Origin: Kitasatospora kifunensis
GTDB lineage: Bacteria > Actinomycetota > Actinomycetes > Streptomycetales > Streptomycetaceae
Direction of reading: 5' to 3'
DNA: 64,000 bases
NCBI RefSeq assembly: GCF_014203855.1
Contig: NZ_JACHJV010000001.1
Coordinates: 5,766,001-5,830,000, forward strand
Shown here: positions 33,555 through 41,464 of the stretch, piece after piece
Layout of the letters: the number at the start of each line of letters is the position of its first letter
Numbering within the stretch: the stretch's first letter is position 1
Program-made: the position numbers and the translations under genes
Notes under the pieces: generated by a model
Databases searched by the model: none
What the model saw: only the letters and a program-made list of their open reading frames with translations
Told to the model about the DNA's origin: nothing

Positions 33555-35084
33555 ATGGCAGATGACTATCTCTCGCGCATCGGCAAGCTCATCCGTGACG
33601 CTCGCAAGCACCGTGGCTGGACACAGGCGGAGCTGGGCACCGCCCTGGGCACCAGTCAGAGTGCGGTCAACCGGATCGAGAACGGTGGGCAGAACATCAG
33701 CCTTGAGATGATCGCGCGGATCAGTGAGGCGCTGGACAGCGAGATCGTCTCGCTCGGCTACGCCGGTCCGATGCACCTGCGGGTGGTCGGCGGGCGCCGC
33801 CTGTCCGGCAGCATCGACGTCAAGACGAGCAAGAACGCCTGCGTCGCGCTGCTCTGCGCCTCGCTGCTCACCACCGGACGCACCACGCTGCGCCGGGTGG
33901 CCCGGATCGAGGAGGTCTACCGCCTGCTCGAGGTGCTGAACAGCATCGGCGTGAAGACCCGTTGGGTCAACGACGGCGCCGACCTGGAGATCACCCCGCC
34001 GGCCCAGCTCGACCTGGACGCGATGGACCAGGACGCGGCCCGCCGGACCCGATCCATCATCATGTTCCTCGGCCCGCTGATGCACCGGGTGGACCGGTTC
34101 AAGCTCCCCTACGCGGGCGGCTGCGACCTCGGCACCCGCACCGTCGAGCCGCACATGGCCGCGCTGCGCCGCTTCGGCCTGGAGGTCACCGCCACCACCG
34201 GCATCTACCACGCCGAGGTCGACCGCACCGTCAGCCCCGAGCGCCCGATCGTGCTGACCGAGCGCGGCGACACCGTGACCGAGAACGCGCTGCTGGCCGC
34301 CGCCCGGCACGACGGCATCTCGGTGATCCGCAACGCCAGCCCCAACTACATGGTCCAGGACCTGTGCTTCTTCCTGGAGCGCCTGGGCGTCAAGATCGAG
34401 GGCATCGGCACCACCACCCTCACCGTGCACGGCAAGGCGGTCATCGACTGCGACGTGGACTACGCGCCCTCCGAGGACCCGGTGGAGGCGATGAGCCTGC
34501 TGGCCGCCGCCGTGGTCACCGGCTCCGAGCTGACGGTCTGCCGGGCGCCGGTGGAGTTCCTGGAGATCGAGCTCGCGGTGCTGGAGGAGATGGGCCTGGA
34601 CTACGACCGCGGCCCCGAGTACTTCGCCGACAACGAGCGCACCCGACTGGTCGACCTGACGGTCCGCCCGTCCAAGCTGCACGCGCCGATCGACAAGATC
34701 CACCCGATGCCGTTCCCCGGCATCAACATCGACAACGTCCCGTTCTTCGCGGCGATCGCGGCCACCGCGCAGGGCTCCACGCTGATCCACGACTGGGTCT
34801 ACGACAACCGCGCCATCTACCTGACCGAGCTGACCCGGCTCGGCGCCAACGTCCAGCTGATGGACCCGCACCGGGTACTCGTCGAGGGCCCGACCCGCTG
34901 GCGCGCCGCCGAGATGATGTGCCCGCCGGCGCTGCGACCCGCGGTGGTGGTGCTGCTGGCGATGCTGGCGACCGAGGGGACCTCGGTGCTGCGCAACGTG
35001 TACGTGATCAACCGGGGGTACGAGGACCTCGCGGACCGGCTGAACTCGATCGGGGCGCAGATCGAGACGTTCCGGGACATCTGA
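33555..35084 (+). CDS. XRE-type HTH fused to a MurA-like enolpyruvyl transferase
   Basis: 509 residues. Residues 5-62 are a Cro/C1 HTH (IGKLIRDARKHRGWTQAELG, then TSQSAVNRIENG). Residues 72-509 are a full UDP-GlcNAc 1-carboxyvinyltransferase fold. Residues matching the MurA active site are visible: Lys93-Asn94 in TSKNACVAL, Cys190-x4-Arg195 in AGGCDLGTR, Asp393 in FPGINIDNV, Arg461 and Arg487 in VINRGYE. The enzyme half may therefore be active, or may bind the wall precursor to control DNA binding. It starts 8 bases after a leaderless-type -10 and overlaps a palindrome. It is not beside other mur genes, and it is probably a second MurA-type gene in the genome. Confidence 0.9.
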   Translation: MADDYLSRIGKLIRDARKHRGWTQAELGTALGTSQSAVNRIENGGQNISLEMIARISEALDSEIVSLGYAGPMHLRVVGGRRLSGSIDVKTSKNACVALLCASLLTTGRTTLRRVARIEEVYRLLEVLNSIGVKTRWVNDGADLEITPPAQLDLDAMDQDAARRTRSIIMFLGPLMHRVDRFKLPYAGGCDLGTRTVEPHMAALRRFGLEVTATTGIYHAEVDRTVSPERPIVLTERGDTVTENALLAAARHDGISVIRNASPNYMVQDLCFFLERLGVKIEGIGTTTLTVHGKAVIDCDVDYAPSEDPVEAMSLLAAAVVTGSELTVCRAPVEFLEIELAVLEEMGLDYDRGPEYFADNERTRLVDLTVRPSKLHAPIDKIHPMPFPGINIDNVPFFAAIAATAQGSTLIHDWVYDNRAIYLTELTRLGANVQLMDPHRVLVEGPTRWRAAEMMCPPALRPAVVVLLAMLATEGTSVLRNVYVINRGYEDLADRLNSIGAQIETFRDI

Positions 35085-35155
35085 ACGCTTAGGACGTCTG
35101 AGGCGGGAGGTCTGGGGGCGGAGCAGCTCGACCGAGGGAGGTCCGCCCCTCGGCG

Positions 35156-35413
35156 TCAGCCGTAGTGGTGGACCCGGACGATGAAGATCGCTTCGCCTCG
35201 GACGTCCGTGATGTAGAAGACCATCAGGTCCGGCCTGGAGACACTGCGCAGGCCGGGGCCGGCATCCTGGAAATCCGGACCGTCCAGGTAGACCATGGAA
35301 TTCACGACGGACAGTTCCGCGGCGATCCCCTCCACCTCCTTGACCACCTCGGGAGGCAGGCCCGCGACCACCGCATCGGCGTCGGGGAGAAACTCCCAGG
35401 TCCACTCGCTCAC
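35156..35413 (-). CDS. RelE/ParE-like toxin-fold protein
   Basis: 85 residues from GTG at 35413. WTWEFLPDADAVVAGLPPEVVKEVEGIAAEL, then LRSVSRPDLMVFYITDVRGEAIFIVRVHHYG, has the helix-helix then beta-sheet order of RelE-superfamily proteins, ending in a strand with the typical I-x-R-V-x-x-Y. Its start overlaps the upstream stop (GTGA), so it is co-translated with the DUF6247 protein. In RelE toxins basic residues near the C-terminus cut mRNA; here only Arg and two His are visible, so activity is uncertain. Confidence 0.65.
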   Translation of the reverse strand: MSEWTWEFLPDADAVVAGLPPEVVKEVEGIAAELSVVNSMVYLDGPDFQDAGPGLRSVSRPDLMVFYITDVRGEAIFIVRVHHYG

Positions 35414-35763
35414 GCGGAGATCTCCCGATCGGCCTCGGCCAGGAGAGCGGCGATCTCGACGGCCGCGGCTCGTCGCTCGGCAGGGTCTCCGGACTGGGCC
35501 ACCAGCCGTTCGCAGCGGTGGAAACGCTCCGCCCGAGCCGGTACACGCTCGATCGCGACGACCACGCCCCACTTGCGATGGAAGAGGTGGACCGGAGCCA
35601 GGCTGTCGCGCTCGGAGGCCCAGGTGAAAGCCTGCTGCATGTCCTCGAACAACTCGGGCAGGCGGGACGGAACGAGCACAGCCACCGCCTTCCGAAGCGC
35701 CGGGTACTCCAGGGGCGGCATCGGGATGCGAGGCTCGTCGGAGTGGTGGGCTGCGCTGGTCAC
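35410..35763 (-). CDS. DUF6247 family protein, putative antitoxin
   Basis: 117 residues from GTG at 35763, five bases after GGAGGA. PMPPLEYPALRKAVAVLVPSRLPELF, then FTWASERDSLAPVHLFHRKWGVVVAIERVP and a helical end (AAAVEIAALLAEADR), is the DUF6247 pattern. These proteins are regularly encoded directly before a small RelE-like protein, as here. Antitoxin function is an inference from that arrangement. Confidence 0.7.
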   Translation of the reverse strand: MTSAAHHSDEPRIPMPPLEYPALRKAVAVLVPSRLPELFEDMQQAFTWASERDSLAPVHLFHRKWGVVVAIERVPARAERFHRCERLVAQSGDPAERRAAAVEIAALLAEADREISA

Positions 35764-36100
35764 GGTGTCCTCCAAGGGCTGTGCGGCCACCGTACGGCAA
35801 CGGGATGCCGGGGTGCCAAGAGCAATGGGTGCGGGGGCTCGGGTGGTCCAGGTGGGATCGTCCGAAGGAGTGGCGGCCCGGTGGGGCGTCGGGACCGCCC
35901 ACTCCAACGTCCTGCTGTGCGGGTCGGGCGCCGCCCGCGGCGGCGGGGTCGGTGGCATCCCGGCCACGACGCGGTGATGGCGGTCCTGGGGTACTGACCT
36001 GCCCGGGGCTGGGAGTGTCGGGTCTCGGAAATTGCCTGACGGGTGGTCATCTCGGTCTCTATGCTTCGACCGCTGTTGACGATCTAGCTGTGGAGGCGCG
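35764..36100. promoter_or_regulatory. Divergent non-coding region before the ferredoxin gene
   Basis: 337 bases with no convincing frame. CTGACG (36036-36041) and TATGCT (36060-36065) are 18 bases apart and could drive the ferredoxin gene. The left half serves the DUF6247 pair; no signal stood out there. Confidence 0.4.
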
Positions 36101-36292
36101 ATGAAGATCTCCGTGGACCATGACCACTGTGTCGGCTCCGGGGTGTGCGAGATGACCGCACCCAACGTGTTCACCCTCACTGATGACGGATATGGCGAGG
36201 TCATCCCCGGGAAGGAGGACGGCGCCGGCGACCCGATGGTGAAGGAGGCCGTGCGGGGGTGTCCGGTGCAGGCCATCAAGGTCGGCGAGTAG
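36101..36292 (+). CDS. 3Fe-4S ferredoxin
   Basis: 63 residues. MKISVDHDHCVGSGVCEMTAP gives Cys10-x5-Cys16, and the third ligand is in RGCPVQAI. The missing middle cysteine of the first motif marks a [3Fe-4S] protein of the type that passes electrons to cytochromes P450. GGAGGCGCG lies before the ATG. No P450 gene is adjacent in this window. Confidence 0.9.
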   Translation: MKISVDHDHCVGSGVCEMTAPNVFTLTDDGYGEVIPGKEDGAGDPMVKEAVRGCPVQAIKVGE

Positions 36293-36299
36293 CTGTTCC

Positions 36300-36347
36300 G
36301 AACGGGCTGGTCGTGGCCGGGTGTTGGCCGCCGTGACCAGCCCGTTC
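36300..36347 (+). terminator. Hairpin terminator after the ferredoxin gene
   Basis: GAACGGGCTGGTC (36300-36312) pairs perfectly with GACCAGCCCGTTC (36335-36347); the loop holds a further GGCC pair. Confidence 0.7.
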
Positions 36348-36450
36348 GCCGTGAGGCCCGGGGTGGTGAACCAGGGGATGGCCGGGGGCGTTGTTTCCGG
36401 TGGGTGTGTTGTGCTGCCCATCGTGTGTGCGGCGACCTCAGGAGGACAGC

Positions 36451-37488
36451 GTGCTCAGGTTCGAAGGCCCGTGGCGGATCACCGTCGTCAGCAAGCACGC
36501 CGCCTTCGACCAGCGCGTGGTGGTCCGCGGCCCGTACGGTGCCAAGGTGCTGCCCGGGCAGGTGGGGGCCAGCATGGACGTGGACATGGAGAGCTGGGGG
36601 CTCTCGCTGGAGCACAACTACTACGGCCGGAACTGGCAGAACAACCTGCGGACCATCCCCGGTCCTGTCACCGAGCAGGGTGGGGTCCGCAGCCAGGTGC
36701 TGACCAGCAACGACTGTCACTGGCCTGGAAAGGCGATGGACTACCCCAACTTCGTGGTGCGGCTGGAGCAGGTGGTGGCGCAGAAGCCCGAGCGGCGCGA
36801 GGCGCCCGGGGCGGCGCCGGTGCCGGCCGCGACGCAGAGTGTGCGGACCTCGACGGGGTCGGGGGTCGGGGCGGCTCCGGTGGCGGGTGTGGTGCGGCGG
36901 ACGAGTTCGTCGGGTGGGGATGGGGCGGGGGCGCAGCGGGGCACGCAGCCCGGGCTGGTGCCTGCTTGGCAGCGCCCTGACTCGGTGCTCCGTGAGACCG
37001 GGATTATTGGGGTCGAGATGCGCAGGCGGGGGATGTTGGTGGACCAGCCGTCCACGCCGACTACTCCGGCGCGGCCTGCGGCTCGGCCCGTTGGCCGGCC
37101 CGTCGCGCAGCCTCCGGTTCGGCCCGAGACACAGCCTGACGCGCAGCCCGAGGAGCGGCCGGGGATCCCCGCGATACCGAAATTTTCGGAGGAGCCCGTG
37201 GTGCGGCCTGCTTGGAAGACGGGGGCGCAGGCCGATGTGGTGCCTGGGGTGCGAAGGGCACAGCCGGGGATTCCGTCGGTGCCGGGGGTTCCGTTGGATT
37301 CAGGGCAGGGTGGGGTGCGGACTTCTTCGGGGTCGGGCGGGGCGGCGGCCGCTATGGGGCAAGGGGTGGTCAGGGCCGAGCGAGGGGTGCCTCCGGTTGC
37401 GGGGCAGACTGGGGTGCGAGCCGCGGAGAGCGGCGGACAGGATCTCGGCAGCCTGATCGAGCGGGAGTTGCGTGCTGATGGATCGTGA
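36451..37488 (+). CDS. Protein with conserved N-terminus and Pro/Arg/Val-rich tail, unknown
   Basis: 345 residues from GTG at 36451, after AGGAGG. The first 105 residues (LRFEGPWRITVVSKHAAFDQ, VVRGPYGAKVLPG, WGLSLEHNYYGRNWQNNLRT) form a compact domain with a beta-rich look; I do not recognise it. From residue 110 on the sequence is low complexity with repeated R-P, Q-P and GVR units, and a short ordered end (LGSLIERELRADGS). No signal peptide is seen. Its stop overlaps the next gene. Confidence 0.65.
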   Translation: MLRFEGPWRITVVSKHAAFDQRVVVRGPYGAKVLPGQVGASMDVDMESWGLSLEHNYYGRNWQNNLRTIPGPVTEQGGVRSQVLTSNDCHWPGKAMDYPNFVVRLEQVVAQKPERREAPGAAPVPAATQSVRTSTGSGVGAAPVAGVVRRTSSSGGDGAGAQRGTQPGLVPAWQRPDSVLRETGIIGVEMRRRGMLVDQPSTPTTPARPAARPVGRPVAQPPVRPETQPDAQPEERPGIPAIPKFSEEPVVRPAWKTGAQADVVPGVRRAQPGIPSVPGVPLDSGQGGVRTSSGSGGAAAAMGQGVVRAERGVPPVAGQTGVRAAESGGQDLGSLIERELRADGS

Positions 37489-38341
37489 GATGCCCGACCT
37501 TGAGCGAGTCACCATTCAGGTGGGCCCGCATACGCATGATGCGCTGGCGGCTGGCCCGGTCGAGGGCGAGCTCGTGCTGTTGCTGCACGGCTGGCCCGAG
37601 TTCGCGGACTGCTGGACGCCGGTACTGCACGCGCTGGGCGCGGCCGGGCTGCGGGCGGTCGCTGTCGACCAGCGGGGATACGCCCCCGGTGCCCGGCCCG
37701 GCGAGATCGCCGACTACGCCGTGGGTGAGTTGGTCGCCGACGCCTTGGCCTTCGCCGACGCGCAGGGCGCCGAGCGATTCCACCTGGTCGCCCACGACTG
37801 GGGCGGCCTGGTGGCCTGGGTGCTCGCCGCCGAGCACCCGGAGCGGCTCAAGTCGCTGACCGTGCTGGCCACTCCGCACCCGAACGCGCTTTCCCGGGCC
37901 GCCGCCGAGGACGAGGACCAGGACCGCCGGCTCGACTACGTGCGCGTCTTCCGCAGGGAGGGCGGTGTCGCGGAGGCGCGCCTGCTGGCCGAGGATGCGG
38001 CCCGGCTGCGCGCCGCCTACGGTGGTCGGGTGGCACCGGAGTTGGTGGAGGAGAACGTCCGGCGGCTCTCCGAGCCCGGTGCGCTCACCGCCACGCTCAA
38101 CTGGTACCGGGCGCCGTCTGGTCCCCTGGCCATCGAGGCCGGGCGGATCACCGTGCCGACCCTGTTCCTGTGGGGCAGCGAGGACATGGCACTGGGCCGT
38201 GGGGCGGCCGAGGCCACCGGTGGCTGGGTGGACGGCCCCTACCGGTTCGAGGAGCTGAAGGGCGCCAGCCACTGGTTGCCCGAGGAGGTCCCCGAGCTGG
38301 TGATCCCGCGGGTACTGGAGCACCTGTCCGGCCGGGACTGA
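37478..38341 (+). CDS. Alpha/beta hydrolase, epoxide-hydrolase-like
   Basis: 287 residues from ATG at 37478, about 10 bases after GGGAG; ATG at 37490 is an alternative. VLLLHGWPEFADCWTPVL is the HGxP oxyanion motif, HLVAHDWGGLVAWVLAAEHP the nucleophile elbow with Asp (H-D-W-G-G), FLWGSEDMALG the acid strand and ASHWLPEEVP the catalytic His. The Asp nucleophile points to epoxide hydrolases or haloalkane dehalogenases rather than serine esterases. Overlaps the previous gene by 11 bases. Confidence 0.85.
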   Translation: MDREMPDLERVTIQVGPHTHDALAAGPVEGELVLLLHGWPEFADCWTPVLHALGAAGLRAVAVDQRGYAPGARPGEIADYAVGELVADALAFADAQGAERFHLVAHDWGGLVAWVLAAEHPERLKSLTVLATPHPNALSRAAAEDEDQDRRLDYVRVFRREGGVAEARLLAEDAARLRAAYGGRVAPELVEENVRRLSEPGALTATLNWYRAPSGPLAIEAGRITVPTLFLWGSEDMALGRGAAEATGGWVDGPYRFEELKGASHWLPEEVPELVIPRVLEHLSGRD

Positions 38342-38409
38342 CCGGGCAGGGCAGGGCGATGGCCCGGACGATCTGTGGGGGATCGTCCGGGCCGTTGCGC
38401 GCCGGAGGT

Positions 38410-38601
38410 CTAGAGGGTGGCGGCGAGGGCGAGGAAGGCGGTCCAGCTGGTGGGGGTGGTGGTGAGCTGGGGGCCGTTCTGGTCCTTGGAGTCGCGGATG
38501 TGGATGGTGCTGGGGGTGGCGGCGATTTCGATGCACTCGCCGCCCTCGTTGCCGCTGTAGCTGCTCTTGAACCAAGCGAGTTGGGACGCTTCGACGTTCA
38601 T
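38410..38601 (-). CDS. DUF397 protein
   Basis: 63 residues. WFKSSYSGNEGGECIEIA, then IHIRDSKDQNGPQLTTTPTSWTAFL, is the classic DUF397 pattern. Its ATG overlaps the stop of the upstream XRE gene (ATGA). Such pairs are numerous in streptomycetes; some DUF397 proteins act as partners or antitoxin-like brakes of the HTH protein. Confidence 0.92.
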   Translation of the reverse strand: MNVEASQLAWFKSSYSGNEGGECIEIAATPSTIHIRDSKDQNGPQLTTTPTSWTAFLALAATL

Positions 38602-39479
38602 AGTTCTCCCAGCATCTTCTCGATCAGGGTCTGTGACTCCCGAGGCGTGAGGGCTTGCGCTCGCATGGTCCCATACTTCGCCGCGAGCAGCCGGACCTCC
38701 TCGAAATCGGTGATCAGGCGGCTGACCTGCTGGACTTCGACGTAGCCAACCTGCGGGCCACCCTTGGGAGTCAGCAAAGTGAAGGAGCCGTCGAGGGCGG
38801 TGTGATCCTGGCAGCTTGTCGGCATGACCTGGAGTTCGCCGTTTCTCAACTTACTGAAGGTCAGCAGGCTTTCCAACTGTCCCTTCTGGATCTGGCTGCC
38901 GCCGATCGGCCGTTGCAGGACCGACTCCTCGATGAGGCAACTCACCATGGGTGGTGGCCACTTCCTGGACATGATCTCCTGCCGGGCCAGGCGTGCTGCC
39001 AGGCGCCACTCGATCGTCTGCTCATCCCAGAGCGGGCGCCGGACATTGAAGAGGTGACGGGCGTACTCGGGGGTCTGTAGCAGTCCGGGGATGGCCATGG
39101 TGCTGTAGTAGTTCAGCTCCACCGCCTCCGGCTCCAGGCGGGCGTAGTCCCGGAAGAAGGCCGGATGCCGTACTCGTGGCTTCCTGGCCTTCTTGGTGTC
39201 CTCGACGGCCGCCTTCAACAGGCCGCCCGCGTCCAGGAGATCGTCAGCCGCCACCAGCAACTCCGGCTGAGCATTGCGGCGGCCGCGTTCGATCGAGGAG
39301 ACCAAGTCCTCGCTGTAGCCCAGCTGGTCGGCGAGTTCGCGCTGGGTCAAGCCCTTCTTCTCGCGCAGGATCTTCAGTTGTTTGCCCACGGTGGCGAAGA
39401 ACGCCTGGGACTCGTCCGGCTCCTCGTCCTCTTCCAACTCGATTGGCTGTTCCGGGAGCTGCTCCTCAGGAACGGTCAT
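38598..39479 (-). CDS. XRE family regulator of the Scr1/DUF5753 type
   Basis: 293 residues from ATG at 39479, eight bases after GAGGCGG; a GTG at 39488 is less likely. After an acidic N-terminus, residues 30-95 are a Cro/C1 HTH (LKILREKKGLTQRELADQLG, DLVSSIERGRR). The rest is DUF5753 (RHPAFFRDYARLEPEAVELNYYSTMAIPGLLQTPEYAR, SCLIEESVLQRPIGG, VQQVSRLITDFEEVRLLAAKYG). These proteins work with their neighbouring DUF397 partner. Targets unknown. Confidence 0.9.
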   Translation of the reverse strand: MTVPEEQLPEQPIELEEDEEPDESQAFFATVGKQLKILREKKGLTQRELADQLGYSEDLVSSIERGRRNAQPELLVAADDLLDAGGLLKAAVEDTKKARKPRVRHPAFFRDYARLEPEAVELNYYSTMAIPGLLQTPEYARHLFNVRRPLWDEQTIEWRLAARLARQEIMSRKWPPPMVSCLIEESVLQRPIGGSQIQKGQLESLLTFSKLRNGELQVMPTSCQDHTALDGSFTLLTPKGGPQVGYVEVQQVSRLITDFEEVRLLAAKYGTMRAQALTPRESQTLIEKMLGEL

Positions 39480-39580
39480 CGTGACCACCGCCTCGCCCGC
39501 GTGCGTTCGTTTGCTGGCGAGCGTACGCGCGGCGGCTCAGGGCGGAAGGGGAACGGCGGGACTGTACTCGTTCGGAGTAG

Positions 39581-40423
39581 TCAGTGGTCGCGGTGGCGCA
39601 CGATCAGGATCGGGAGCAGCACCGCGATCAGTGGCCAGAGCAGGAAGACGAGCACCGAGCCGGTCAGGGTCGGGTGGAGGCCGGGGTTGCCCAGCATGTC
39701 CGGGCCGAGGACGAAGATCAGGCGCTGCCAGGCGGCGACGGGCGTGGCGTTGTGGAGGTCGACGACCCACTGGTGGGTGTTGCTGTTGAGGAGGATCGGC
39801 AGCAGCAGGAGGACCACGGTGATCATCACCATGGTGGTCGCGCTGTGCCGGATCAGGGCGCCCAGGCCCAGCCCGACCAGTGCGCAGACCACCGGGAAGA
39901 CCGCGGCGGCGAGGACGCACCGCAGGGCGTTCGGCTGGCTGATCGAGATGCCGATGTGCTGGCTGGAGAGGATCGCCTGGGAGAGCCAGAACGAGCCGAA
40001 GGCCATCACCAGGCCCGCGACCAGCATCAGCGCCGTCAGCACGACCACCTTGGCGGCCAGGACGGCCCGCCGGGCGGGGACGGCCGCGAAGGTGGTGCGG
40101 ATCATGCCGCTGCTGTACTCGCCGACGATCGCGATGGCGCCGATGCTGCCGGTGGCCAGGGCCAGGATGAAGGAGGAGTTGTTGGGGAAGGCGTCGTCCA
40201 TCGACCAGAGCGGGACGAAGTGGGATCTGAGATCCGCCGGGTAGTTGGGCCAGTTGGCGCAGTCCGAGCGGGCCGCGTTCGCGCTGAGGGCCAGGACGGC
40301 CAGCACGGTGGTCAGCAGCGCCCAGCGGATCGAGCGCAGGGACCAGAGCTTGGTCCACTCGCAGGCGAGCAGGTCACGGAATCGGGCGCGCGGTGCGGCA
40401 ACGTCCAGGGCGAGGGCGGTCAT
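39581..40423 (-). CDS. ABC-2 type transporter permease
   Basis: 280 residues with about six membrane helices. FRDLLACEWTKLWSLRSIRWALLTTVLAVLAL is the typical start of DrrB/ABC-2 permeases, followed by IVGEYSSGMIRTTFAAVPARRAVLAAK, the conserved coupling segment. It pairs with the ATPase gene upstream (ATGA overlap). Likely exports a drug, lipid or peptide. Downstream 100 bases carry the XRE gene's promoter. Confidence 0.88.
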   Translation of the reverse strand: MTALALDVAAPRARFRDLLACEWTKLWSLRSIRWALLTTVLAVLALSANAARSDCANWPNYPADLRSHFVPLWSMDDAFPNNSSFILALATGSIGAIAIVGEYSSGMIRTTFAAVPARRAVLAAKVVVLTALMLVAGLVMAFGSFWLSQAILSSQHIGISISQPNALRCVLAAAVFPVVCALVGLGLGALIRHSATTMVMITVVLLLLPILLNSNTHQWVVDLHNATPVAAWQRLIFVLGPDMLGNPGLHPTLTGSVLVFLLWPLIAVLLPILIVRHRDH

Positions 40424-41340
40424 CGGGGGTCTCCGGCGAGGTATTCGACGCTGTCGGCGGTCAGTTCCATGAACGCCTGCTCCAACGAGGCGTTGTGGGT
40501 GGCGAGTTCGCTCAGTCGCAAGCGGTTGTCGAAGGCGAGGTCGCTGATCCGGTCCGCGTCCAGACCGGTCACGGTGAGCTGGTCGGGCCCGTCCTGACGG
40601 ACCGAGGCGCCGTGGTCGCGCAGGAGGGCGGTCAGCGCGGCGGCCTGCGAGGTGCGGACGGCCACGCTCGACCCGGTGGCGCGGGCGGCGAACTCCGCGA
40701 TGGTGGCGTCCGCGAGCAGTTCACCGCGCCCGATCACGATCAGGCGGTCGGCGGTGCTCTCCATCTCGCTCATCAGGTGGCTGGAGACGAAGACGGTCCG
40801 GCCCTCGGCGGCCAGGCGGCGGAAGAGTCCGCGCACCCAGAGCACGCCCTCGGGGTCGAGGCCGTTGAACGGCTCGTCGAAGAGCAGCACCGGCGGGTCG
40901 CCGAGCAGTGCGGTGGCGATGCCCAGGCGCTGGCGCATGCCGAGCGAGAAGCCGCCGATCCGGCGCCCCGCCGCGCTGCCCAGGCCGACCTCGCGCAGCA
41001 CCTCGTCCACCCGGCCGCGCGGGATCCGGTTGCTCTGCGCCAGCGCCGTCAGGTGGGCCCGGGCGCTGCGGCCGCCGTGCACGTCGCTCGCGTCCAGCAG
41101 GGCGCCGGCCTGGCGCAGGCCGCGCGGGTTGGTCCGGAAGAGCTGCCCGTTGATGGTGGCGGTGCCGCTGGTGGGGGCGTTCAGGCCGAGCAGCAGGCGC
41201 AGCGTGGTGCTCTTGCCGGCGCCGTTGGGGCCGAGGAACCCGGTGACGTGGCCCGGGCGGACGGTGAAGCTCAGTTGGTTGACGGCGGTGGTGCGGCCGT
41301 AGCGCTTGGTCAGTTCGTTGGCTTCGATCACGGGATCCAC
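40420..41340 (-). CDS. ABC transporter ATP-binding protein
   Basis: 306 residues from GTG at 41340; GTG at 41331 (VIEANELTKRYG) is equally possible as no ribosome site is seen. Walker A GPNGAGKSTTL, a signature weakened to FSLGMRQRLGIATALL, Walker B PVLLFDEPFNGLDPEG and the His switch VSSHLMSEM. The C-terminal extension (VRTSQAAALTALLRDHGA) is typical of DrrA-like exporters. Divergent from the kinase/regulator pair, which probably controls it. Confidence 0.9.
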   Translation of the reverse strand: MDPVIEANELTKRYGRTTAVNQLSFTVRPGHVTGFLGPNGAGKSTTLRLLLGLNAPTSGTATINGQLFRTNPRGLRQAGALLDASDVHGGRSARAHLTALAQSNRIPRGRVDEVLREVGLGSAAGRRIGGFSLGMRQRLGIATALLGDPPVLLFDEPFNGLDPEGVLWVRGLFRRLAAEGRTVFVSSHLMSEMESTADRLIVIGRGELLADATIAEFAARATGSSVAVRTSQAAALTALLRDHGASVRQDGPDQLTVTGLDADRISDLAFDNRLRLSELATHNASLEQAFMELTADSVEYLAGDPR

Positions 41341-41464
41341 AGTGCCGGTCGGTGGTGTGGTGGCACATTGGGCTGCGGGCCGCATTCGGGGGAGGCGGGG
41401 TGGCCCGGGGGTGTACGCCCGTGGGCCAATGCCTGGTCAGTGGCCCGACGGTTACCATCGCGGG

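Noticed and set aside
36451..37488. Secreted wall protein
   Set aside because: The Pro-rich tail suggested this, but there is no signal peptide or membrane helix at the supported start.
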